NCBI GenBank assembly: GCA_000437275.1
Contig: FR899718.1
Span: 1 to 10,760 of the forward strand
Reading direction: 5' to 3'
Length of the DNA: 10,760 nucleotides
Source of the DNA: Clostridium sp. CAG:411
Lineage (GTDB): Bacteria; Bacillota; Clostridia; Lachnospirales; Lachnospiraceae
The translations under genes were made by a program, and so were the position numbers. A model generated the notes under the pieces. The model was given only the letters and a program-made list of their open reading frames with translations. It had not been told where the DNA came from and ran no database searches. Below are positions 1 to 4,464 of the stretch, in pieces. The first letter of the stretch is position 1. Each line of letters begins with the position of its first letter.

Positions 1-26
1 TTGCCAATAAAAATTATACACTAACT

Positions 27-47
27 ACAGAGCATGAAGCACTCTGC
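27..47 (-). other. small stem-loop beyond the GrpB remnant
   Basis: On the minus strand an 8-bp stem, GCAGAGTG with TGCTCTGT (including G-U pairs), closes a 5-nt loop. It lies about 50 nt past the stop of the GrpB-like remnant. A T-rich run follows only after about a dozen bases, so it is at best a weak terminator for the acetyltransferase transcript. Nothing else is visible in the first 97 bases. Confidence 0.3.
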
Positions 48-97
48 ATTAAATATTTATCGTTTTATTATCTTCCTCTCGCTAAAGCTGAAAGTTG

Positions 98-241
98 TTA
101 GTACCTACTCCCATACAGAATCCTTGCTTTATCTGTATATCGCTTTACAAGTTCTGTTTTCGCATTTGTGTAGGCATCTCTGTTATGCTCATATTTCTTC
201 CATAACTTCAAATTCATGCGTGCTTTCAACTCTTCAAAAAG
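98..241 (-). pseudogene. C-terminal remnant of a GrpB-family (UPF0157) protein
   Basis: An open stretch of 47 codons begins directly after an in-frame TAG and ends with TAA. It carries the motifs LKLWKKYEHNRDAYTNAKTE and then an aromatic/basic tail ending LYGSRY. This matches, from memory, the C-terminal end of GrpB/UPF0157 proteins (LK..L..KY..DR.AYT.AKTEF). Full members are about 170 residues, so the first two thirds are missing. There is no start codon with a ribosome site. The fragment lies just behind the acetyltransferase stop, which suggests a deletion or recombination joined the two. GrpB relates to the nucleotidyltransferase fold, but its role is poorly known. Confidence 0.65.
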
Positions 242-268
242 CTAAAAGTTATCTCTCCTGCAAATATC

Positions 269-832
269 CTATTTCATAGTTTCAAACTCATTTCTTAGTA
301 TCGAAAAATACAATCTACCAACATATTCTCCGTTCATATAAAAATAGTCTCGCAATGTTCCCTCATATACAAAACCACATTTTTCTATTACTCGTTTTGA
401 CGGTGCATTAATAATTTTTGTACAAATTTGAACCTTGTGCAAATTCATTCTATCAAATCCGTATGCAATAACTGCCTTTGTTGCCTCTGTTGCAAAACCT
501 TTACACTGAAAATCTGAACCAATACAGTATTCAATTTCAGCAAAATGATTCTTACTATCAACCAAAAAATATGCTATCTGTCCGATACATTCACCTGTCG
601 TTTTTTCAACAACAGCCCAACGATAATAGTCATTTCTCTCATAAGAACCGATATACTTGTCAAGCAATCCCTTTACTTCATCTTTAGTAGAGTACACCGG
701 TTCAGAATACAATGATTGTATTTTCTCGTCTGCAACCCAATATTTTAGCATTGCGTCATCATCTGTATATTCAAACCTTCGGAGTATTAATCTCCCCGTC
801 TCTATTGTATTTGTGCCAATATGTGTAAGCAT
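269..832 (-). CDS. GNAT-family N-acetyltransferase (RimJ/RimL-like)
   Basis: This is a 187-residue protein of typical length for the ribosomal-protein-type GNAT family (Acetyltransf_3). It starts with the family pattern ETGRLILRRF (11-20). A central strand EIEYCIGSDF (99-108) leads into the acetyl-CoA pyrophosphate loop QCKGFA (109-114) and the helix EATKAVIAYGF. The later N-x-PS-x-R-x-x-EKCGF-x-x-EG segment (142-159) is the usual end of the fold. It should transfer an acetyl group from acetyl-CoA to an amine; the substrate cannot be told from sequence. ATG follows GGAGG at good spacing. It lies 45 nt behind the zinc-ribbon gene with no terminator between them, so the two are probably co-transcribed. 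It appears intact. Confidence 0.9.
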   Translation of the reverse strand: MLTHIGTNTIETGRLILRRFEYTDDDAMLKYWVADEKIQSLYSEPVYSTKDEVKGLLDKYIGSYERNDYYRWAVVEKTTGECIGQIAYFLVDSKNHFAEIEYCIGSDFQCKGFATEATKAVIAYGFDRMNLHKVQICTKIINAPSKRVIEKCGFVYEGTLRDYFYMNGEYVGRLYFSILRNEFETMK

Positions 833-877
833 TATTCTACCTCCGTCAACTTCAAATTCAACTTCCTGTTTACTTTG

Positions 878-1489
878 TTATTTTGCTATTGACATTTCCT
901 TTAACAATTTTACTATTTTATCTCTGTTTTTTCCAATTTTCATAAAGGTTGGAAGATGGTCCGCTTGTGTCCGCATACCCATTTCCAAAGGATTTGGACT
1001 TTCTCGTAGCTCTGCGCTCAAATATTCTATTAGATACGATAGGTGTGCTCTGTTTAATGCCCATACCGGCTTGCTATCAAAAAAACACAAAAACCAAAGT
1101 TCTAAACCAAAAATGGATTCATATCCATTTTCAATTTGCTCGTAGCATCCATAATACCCTTTCTTTGTTTTTTGAACCTTTCCTTGCATTACATGTCCAC
1201 AGTAAGGGCATGCTACATGGAGAGCCGGATAATTCTTTTTTGCTTCCTCTGTAATATCCACCCTATAGTATCTTCCGCAATTATCACAATGATTATGGAC
1301 ATCATAGCGGTACTGGAATCGCTCTTTTTTCATAGATTTAGTACACGCTGTACATGAAAATTGATAAATTCCTTCTTGCTTCGATACTATACCACGTTTT
1401 CCACATTTCGGACATTTAACATCAATACCTGTTTTTATAACCGTATAAGGTGTATATGTAGAATATTTTTCATCTGTAACACGTTTCAA
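878..1489 (-). CDS. protein of unknown function with four CxxC zinc-ribbon pairs
   Basis: This is a 203-residue soluble protein. CxxC pairs at residues 26-29, 46-49, 68-71 and 94-97 should form two four-cysteine zinc sites, each a pair of knuckles separated by 17-22 residues. The C-terminal half is not cysteine-rich. It carries LELWFLCFF (129-137), VWALNRAHLSYL (142-153) and EYLSAELRE (155-163), a pattern I have seen in unnamed bacterial zinc-ribbon proteins but cannot assign a function. The apparent start is TTG, preceded by AAGGGG at 7 nt. An ATG further upstream is in another frame. The leader contains a promoter and a tRNA-like RNA. Zinc ribbons often bind nucleic acid or protein, so a link to that RNA is possible but unproven. 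Confidence 0.8.
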   Translation of the reverse strand: MKRVTDEKYSTYTPYTVIKTGIDVKCPKCGKRGIVSKQEGIYQFSCTACTKSMKKERFQYRYDVHNHCDNCGRYYRVDITEEAKKNYPALHVACPYCGHVMQGKVQKTKKGYYGCYEQIENGYESIFGLELWFLCFFDSKPVWALNRAHLSYLIEYLSAELRESPNPLEMGMRTQADHLPTFMKIGKNRDKIVKLLKEMSIAK

Positions 1490-1521
1490 TACTATTCCCC
1501 TTATTCATACCAAACTAACAA

Positions 1522-1624
1522 TGGCAGGCGGTGAGATTTGCACCCACGAAATCGCCGAAGATCCCCCATTGCATACATGTCAATCCCGCATTCGCGACCG
1601 CGTTACTTCTTCGCCACACCCACC
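1522..1624 (-). ncRNA. tRNA-like RNA with 8-bp acceptor and 5-bp T stem, no clear anticodon arm
   Basis: Read on the minus strand, GGTGGGTG (1624-1617) pairs over all 8 positions with CGCCTGCC (1530-1523), using four G-U pairs. Next comes T8-G9, then GCG-loop-CGC as a D arm with A14-like and A21-like bases (1614-1600). The 3' part has a 5-bp T stem GTGGG/CTCAC around loop TGCAAAT, which differs from consensus at one base (55 is G). Between them lie about 52 nt instead of roughly 22. A hairpin GGGATC/GATTTC could be a long variable arm. The loop TTGACAT fits the YU-NNN-R pattern with GAC, but its stem has mismatches. A competing long helix GGTCGCGAA with TTC-G-GCGATT is also possible. CCA is not encoded. 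It could be a noncanonical tRNA, a decayed tRNA or a tRNA-mimicking leader. Confidence 0.5.
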
Positions 1625-1648
1625 GTAGAATTCAAATTTTCGCTCTCT

Positions 1649-1657
1649 ATTTTACCA
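1649..1657 (-). promoter_or_regulatory. extended -10 promoter for tRNA-like RNA and zinc-ribbon gene
   Basis: TGG-TAAAAT on the minus strand is an extended -10 box. The -35 region (TGGAAT at 17 bp) is weak. Transcription would start near 1642, about 18 nt before the tRNA-like element, and read through it into the zinc-ribbon gene. Confidence 0.45.
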
Positions 1658-1700
1658 CGAATATCCCTAATATTCCACTCATATTTTTCTTGATTAATTA

Positions 1701-1733
1701 AGGCGGACTGCCCTTTCTTACAGCAATCCGCCT
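1701..1733 (-). terminator. stem-loop terminator after the DUF6061-like gene
   Basis: On the minus strand AGGCGGATTGC pairs with GCAGTCCGCCT (11 bp, one U-G) around an 11-nt loop. It begins 6 nt after the stop of the small gene and is followed by TAATTAAT, a poor U-tract, so termination may be partial. The next promoter lies about 45 nt on. Confidence 0.65.
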
Positions 1734-1739
1734 GTATAG

Positions 1740-1979
1740 TTACCACACCTCTAAACTGTCCTCTGCATCTATCCTAATTTGCATAGTTCCGTCCAGATAT
1801 AGACGAGCATATTCTACAGGGTTGTCTATTGCAAGAGCATTTAATGCACATTCTGAATTAGGAGTAGTCTTTAATCCTTCCTCTGCTTTTGCACAGTCAA
1901 TCCGCAGGATATATCCGGCATAAGTGTATATATCAATGCTGTTATGGTAAATGTTGTACTCTGCGTATATGATATTCAT
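1740..1979 (-). CDS. small protein resembling DUF6061
   Basis: This is a 79-residue acidic protein. The middle reads GYILRIDCAKAEEGL-x-TTP, and the C-terminal half has a NPVEYARLYLDGTMQ segment. The spacing of Y/G-x-x-L-x-IDC, TT, and NP-x-EYA-x-L-x-LDG matches, from memory, small Firmicutes proteins annotated DUF6061, often found in conjugative or plasmid-like DNA. No catalytic motif is evident and the function is unknown. ATG is preceded by GAGG at about 9 nt and directly abuts the stop of a 20-codon reading frame upstream, so the two may be translationally coupled. The hairpin just downstream closes the unit. Confidence 0.65.
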   Translation of the reverse strand: MNIIYAEYNIYHNSIDIYTYAGYILRIDCAKAEEGLKTTPNSECALNALAIDNPVEYARLYLDGTMQIRIDAEDSLEVW

Positions 1980-2042
1980 TCAATCAATCCTCTTTTCTGT
2001 AAAATCTAAAAGCATTTCAATCAGTTCACACAGTCCATTCAT
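1980..2042 (-). CDS. possible 20-residue upstream peptide
   Basis: A short frame reading MNGLCELIEMLLDFTEKRID ends with a TGA that touches the ATG of the DUF6061-like gene. Its amphipathic helical look and the exact stop-start junction suggest coupling. No Shine-Dalgarno sequence precedes its ATG, so it may be the tail of a lost gene or chance. Confidence 0.22.
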   Translation of the reverse strand: MNGLCELIEMLLDFTEKRID

Positions 2043-2044
2043 AT

Positions 2045-2145
2045 TGTGTTATAATGTGTTATGTGATTTTGCTTCCCTTGTTTTTGCCCTTATGAGGGTT
2101 CGTAAATCCTTGTGGAACGATATAACACAAGGGAACACATAAGGG
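2045..2145. repeat. cluster of inverted and direct short repeats
   Basis: Two 20-bp arms, 2075-2094 and the reverse complement of 2126-2145, agree at 15 of 20 positions and flank 31 bp. Each arm is made of two CCCTTRT-type units. TGTGTTAT occurs twice in tandem (2045-2052 and 2055-2062, 10-bp period) and once inverted (2122-2129). The layout resembles a binding array for a recombinase or a regulator ahead of the DUF6061-like gene. No recombinase gene lies in the window. Confidence 0.45.
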
Positions 2146-2313
2146 AAAGCACACATACAGAAAAGTTAGTGTTTATAAGGGTTTTCCAAGAATTTTTTTT
2201 ATATCTATATATGCACTGCTTCTGCCTGCTTTGAATATGTCAATAGCTGGCTTACTGTGTTTACATTCAACCTCTAACCTCCATCTATATATGACATCTT
2301 CAAATTACGATTC
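2146..2313. other. stretch without a convincing gene
   Basis: The only item of note is a 21-codon minus-strand frame at 2205-2270. It starts at TTG, 7 nt after a GGAGG (2278-2282), and reads MNVNTVSQLLTYSKQAEAVHI before TAG. It could be a truncated gene start. An eight-T run (plus strand, near 2193-2200) follows it. I see no other structure. Confidence 0.3.
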
Positions 2314-2549
2314 TCAAATCTCCCAAAATTTAGATGTCAGCTCCCGGTTTATGATAGATGAGAGAAAATTAGGATTATTCTTCTGAAACGCTTTCAGACT
2401 TTCAAGAAAAGCGGTTTTATTCTCCGTCTTTATGTCTGAAATAGTTGCATCTAGCTTCTGGTCTTCTTATCTTTAATAACTGTATTTTTGTAATTAGACG
2501 TAAGTCCTCTTGTATTGGGATTAATATAATATGATATTGATTGCATCAT
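2314..2549 (-). pseudogene. small gene broken by a one-base frameshift, unknown family
   Basis: A perfect AAGGAGG (2555-2561) precedes ATGATG. The first frame runs 32 codons (MMQSISYYINPNTRGLTSNY...) to TAG. Near 2462-2468 the -1 frame takes over, with 49 open codons (DQKLDATISDIKTENKTAF...) that end INRELTSKFWEI and TGA. Joined, they give about 78 residues with even composition, so one base was probably lost from an A/G-rich run (minus-strand reading). There is no classical slippery heptamer. I do not recognise the family. It lies 20 nt behind the truncated response regulator. Confidence 0.5.
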
Positions 2550-2569
2550 CTCAACCTCCTTCGTTTTTT

Positions 2570-2725
2570 CTAACCTCTATTTCCTTTATCGGATAAAATA
2601 ACCTGTTCTCCAGAATCATATTCTGTAATATCAAACTCGTAATTCTTTTTCTCACCATAGTCTGACAACAAATCTAACAGATTTTTTCTGTCATCTATCC
2701 TGTCATCACAAATAATAATGTTCAT
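2570..2725 (-). pseudogene. truncated receiver domain of an AgrA/LytTR-type response regulator
   Basis: The 51-codon frame begins MNIIICDDRIDDRKNLLDLL, the first strand and helix of a receiver domain, with the acidic pair D7-D8. EYDSGEQVIL (36-45) matches the 'F.SGE.LL' step of AgrA-like regulators. The frame then stops at TAG, before the strand that would carry the phosphorylated aspartate and before any LytTR DNA-binding domain. Family members are about 240 residues. ATG is preceded by AGGA at 8 nt and there is an extended -10 box upstream, so the remnant may still be transcribed. A truncated gene is the simplest reading. Confidence 0.65.
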
Positions 2726-2792
2726 ATTTTTCATTCCTATCTTTGATTGCTCTCATGCCTGTAAACCATATAAGTTTCACGTAACACTCTTT

Positions 2793-2801
2793 ATTATATC
2801 A
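2793..2801 (-). promoter_or_regulatory. extended -10 promoter before the receiver fragment
   Basis: TGA-TATAAT on the minus strand is a consensus extended -10 box. No good -35 is present at 17 bp. Transcription would start near 2786, about 60 nt ahead of the receiver fragment's ATG. Confidence 0.5.
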
Positions 2802-2879
2802 AATAAATATTCCTCTCGATCATCCTCTGCATCAAATGACTATTTCCCGCATAGAACGACTATCTCCTATAGAAACGCA

Positions 2880-2918
2880 GAAGCACTGTATCTCAAACTC
2901 TTTGAAATACAATGCTTC
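2880..2918 (-). terminator. 18-bp perfect hairpin, possible terminator
   Basis: On the minus strand GAAGCATTGTATTTCAAA and TTTGAGATACAGTGCTTC pair at all 18 positions (two U-G) around the triloop GAG. The strand is revealed by U-G pairs that become C-A mismatches on the plus strand. It is followed by TGCGTTTCT, a weak U-tract. It may end transcripts of the 210-residue gene. Its outer arms are shared with the ssrA terminator. Confidence 0.5.
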
Positions 2919-2964
2919 CCTGCATTTTCTATATCGTCATATTGCTATGATTACTTTACTATCC

Positions 2965-3048
2965 TCATTTTTCTCTCTGGGAGTGCCTGTCTGGTGATGC
3001 CTTTTCTGTGTCAACATATCCCAACGCAATAATTGCTATCGGTTCAAG
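2965..3048 (-). pseudogene. C-terminal remnant of a nitroreductase
   Basis: A 27-codon open stretch between in-frame stops contains EPIAIIALGYVD and PDRHSQRE. This is the characteristic end of FMN-dependent nitroreductase-family proteins (EPIAIIALGYP...RH..R.PLEE). The usual final residues after the R are replaced by a stop, and the roughly 160 preceding residues are absent. It lies 35 nt beyond the stop of the 210-residue gene, so the event that brought that gene in, or a deletion, probably removed the rest. Confidence 0.55.
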
Positions 3049-3082
3049 TTATTTGGAATATTAAACTGGAACTTGTCGTATT

Positions 3083-3715
3083 TTATACCGATACATCAAT
3101 AGAATTACGAACTAGCCTATTACCATTTTTAACAAGCATAGCTTCCACTGATTCTCTTGCGACATTATCAAGAATACTTGTATCAAATTTTTGTCCCGGC
3201 TTCCAATTTGGATTGGCTGATTTCACCGCTGCATACATAGCGGCTCTATACTGTCCTTCATATTGTTCTAAAGTCCACGTACCACTTAAACGTTTATCTT
3301 TATTTACACTTAACTGATACTCTTTGAAAATATCTGAACGTTTCGTTGTATCACCATTTGAAATACCGTTTTCTTTGATAAATTCTCGCTTCACATTATC
3401 AAACATTTTTTGACGGTATTCCTCAGATACATTCGTGAGTTTCTGCCATGATGTACCTTTGCTGGTAACATCCATTCCTGCCACTCCATTTGCATTCAAT
3501 AAATCTCCATCCGAATTAAATTGTTTCATCAAATTTTTAACAATTGTATCCCTTCCACCGAATATTTCATATATCATTTTTTCTTCTGGAGACATCATGG
3601 CTTCGTTCTGAATTACACCTGATAACCAACCTTTTTCTTTCAAAGCTTTATATTGTTTACTATTTGTATTGACACCATTATAAGTATTACCTAATCCGCT
3701 AATATTCATCGACAT
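3083..3715 (-). CDS. 210-residue protein of unknown function (possibly DUF3879-like)
   Basis: Soluble, with no signal peptide or membrane segment. It begins MSMNISGLGNTYNGVN, a polar Asn/Gly/Ser-rich start, followed by IQNEAMMSPEEKMIYEIFGG (36-55), NSDGDLLNANGVAGMDVT (66-83), a long charged helical part, GTWTLEQYEGQYRAAMYAAV (145-164) and a conserved-looking end, SILDNVARESVEAMLVKNG. This resembles, from memory, Firmicutes proteins annotated DUF3879. The function is unknown and I am not certain of the family. ATG follows AAGGAGG at 6 nt. It has its own leader with a candidate promoter and an 11-bp direct repeat, and is the first gene past the ssrA terminator. Confidence 0.75.
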   Translation of the reverse strand: MSMNISGLGNTYNGVNTNSKQYKALKEKGWLSGVIQNEAMMSPEEKMIYEIFGGRDTIVKNLMKQFNSDGDLLNANGVAGMDVTSKGTSWQKLTNVSEEYRQKMFDNVKREFIKENGISNGDTTKRSDIFKEYQLSVNKDKRLSGTWTLEQYEGQYRAAMYAAVKSANPNWKPGQKFDTSILDNVARESVEAMLVKNGNRLVRNSIDVSV

Positions 3716-3731
3716 ATAAAAACCTCCTTGT

Positions 3732-3764
3732 AAATTAACTCAAAATCCGTTTAAAATTAACTCA
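3732..3764 (-). repeat. 11-bp direct repeat with 22-bp period in the leader
   Basis: TGAGTTAATTT (minus strand) occurs at 3764-3754 and 3742-3732, start to start 22 bp, about two helical turns. It lies between the candidate promoter and the ribosome site of the 210-residue gene, so it could be a tandem operator or RNA-level signal. Confidence 0.45.
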
Positions 3765-3775
3765 CTGCTATATGA

Positions 3776-3804
3776 TATATATCGTCATAAATCCAGGAAA
3801 TCAA
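3776..3804 (-). promoter_or_regulatory. candidate promoter for the 210-residue gene
   Basis: TTGATT, 17 bp, TATATA on the minus strand. Four of six bases match consensus in each box. The start would be near 3769, about 54 nt before the ATG. Confidence 0.35.
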
Positions 3805-3854
3805 ACATACCAGTTCTACAAATCCTTATTTACTAAATTCACATCTACATTATA

Positions 3855-3906
3855 CAATAAAAATAACGGCACTGTATATCACTATATCCGTATACAATGC
3901 CGTTAT
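3855..3906 (-). terminator. rho-independent terminator after ssrA
   Basis: ATAACGGCATTGTAT pairs with ATACAGTGCCGTTAT (15 bp, one U-G) around a 14-nt loop, followed by TTTTATTG. It closes the smpB-ssrA unit. Confidence 0.85.
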
Positions 3907-3937
3907 CTTAATCCTCATTAATCACCTAACAAATATA

Positions 3938-3965
3938 CTCCTATATAGATATACCATATAAGGAG
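3938..3965 (-). other. second hairpin just past the tmRNA 3' end
   Basis: CTCCT-T-ATAT pairs with ATAT-AGGAG around an inner AT-rich loop, with one bulged T, 21 nt beyond the mature tmRNA 3' end. No U-tract follows. It may guide 3' trimming of the precursor or protect it. Confidence 0.4.
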
Positions 3966-3985
3966 CTTAATTTGTTCAGTTTTAG

Positions 3986-4327
3986 TGGAGCTGGCGGGAG
4001 TTGAACCCGCGTCCGAAAATCCGTCCACTCCAGTATCTCCTATCACAGTCAGTTTTTTGACATTCCCTCTATCAGCCGAGAACTAACACCCTGCTGACTT
4101 TAGTAGCTTCATAAATCTCTTACTTACGCAAAGCTTTGTAAATAAGGTGCCCTGCAAGTTTGATGCCAATTCCCAAGTCGCAGGAAGCCTAGGATTGACA
4201 AGCCGCCCTTAGGCAGCTAATGCTAAATTATCTTCAGCGTTTATATTTAATCCAGGTTTTTACGTGGTCCCAGAGCCACGGATAGCTGCTCGAGTTTCAA
4301 AATCCCCGTCGAAACCATTACAACCCC
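3986..4327 (-). ncRNA. ssrA: transfer-messenger RNA (tmRNA), one-piece
   Basis: tmRNA acts with SmpB to free ribosomes stalled on broken mRNAs and to tag their products for proteolysis. The mature ends are fixed by a 7-bp acceptor: GGGGTTG (4327-4321) with CAGCTCC (3993-3987), plus discriminator A at 3986. CCA is not encoded. The 5' part has the conserved GGTTTCGACGGGG. The 3' part has CGGACGCGGGTTCAACTCCC, a perfect 5-bp T stem and standard T loop. The tag frame ends NINAEDNLALAA-stop (stop codon at 4211-4209); the exact resume codon is not clear. The C-terminal ALAA is the usual ClpXP signal. About 342 nt is normal. Two features are odd: a partial second 3' end upstream, and accessory DNA directly downstream. 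Confidence 0.95.
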
Positions 4328-4346
4328 ATAAAGTTGTTTTGGTTTA

Positions 4347-4365
4347 GCAGATGATACCGATCTGC
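4347..4365 (-). other. stem-loop between the ssrA fragment and ssrA
   Basis: GCAGAT and ATCTGC form a perfect 6-bp stem with a 7-nt loop in the 45-nt spacer between the duplicated 3' fragment and the mature 5' end. There is no U-tract, so it is not a terminator. It would sit in the precursor removed by 5' processing. Confidence 0.5.
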
Positions 4366-4372
4366 CTTTCAG

Positions 4373-4412
4373 TGGAGCTGACGAGAGTTGAACCCACGTC
4401 CAAAAACGTCCA
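4373..4412 (-). pseudogene. duplicated 3' end of ssrA (T arm and acceptor strand)
   Basis: Forty bases match the last 42 of ssrA, in the same orientation: TGGACG...GGACG, a T arm, CAGCTCC and the A that follows. Apart from a 2-nt deletion there are four substitutions, all C to T in RNA sense. Three fall in the T stem and keep it paired as GTGGG/CTCGT with wobbles. The acceptor strand is unchanged and could pair with GGGGTTG of the intact gene. It lies downstream of the likely ssrA promoter, so it should be transcribed as the 5' part of pre-tmRNA. It may be a relic of a tandem duplication or a functional decoy or permuted half. Confidence 0.75.
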
Positions 4413-4422
4413 CATCATAAAA

Positions 4423-4451
4423 ATGGTATCACACACCTTTTTATTTGTCAA
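4423..4451 (-). promoter_or_regulatory. promoter for ssrA and the upstream fragment
   Basis: A perfect TTGACA -35, 17 bp and TACCAT, with a TG extension (TGA-TACCAT), starts 14 nt after the smpB stop. The predicted start is near 4416, just ahead of the duplicated fragment and about 90 nt before the mature tmRNA 5' end. No better promoter is seen closer to ssrA. Confidence 0.65.
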
Positions 4452-4464
4452 GCCGCAAAACCAG

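Noticed and set aside
657..1357. Plus-strand open frames over the acetyltransferase and zinc-ribbon genes
   Set aside because: Antisense shadows with no ribosome sites and biased composition; the minus-strand genes have clear family motifs.
1522..1624. tRNA-Sec, based on the 8-bp acceptor and 5-bp T stem
   Set aside because: There is no TCA in the anticodon region, and the D arm is a short 3-bp stem rather than the 6-bp stem of tRNA-Sec.
1522..1624. tRNA-His, based on a possible G-1:C73 pair
   Set aside because: No GTG anticodon in a proper loop, and the middle is about 30 nt too long.
2462..2468. Programmed -1 frameshift in the small broken gene
   Set aside because: No X-XXY-YYZ slippery heptamer and no clear stimulatory structure; a one-base loss is simpler.
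2718..3317. Plus-strand open frames of about 100 residues
   Set aside because: Cys/Phe/Ser-rich shadow translations overlapping remnants and the 210-residue gene on the other strand.
4373..4412. Integrated-element attachment site made from the ssrA 3' end
   Set aside because: An att copy would lie downstream of the ssrA 3' end; this copy lies upstream of the 5' end in the same orientation, which fits duplication better.
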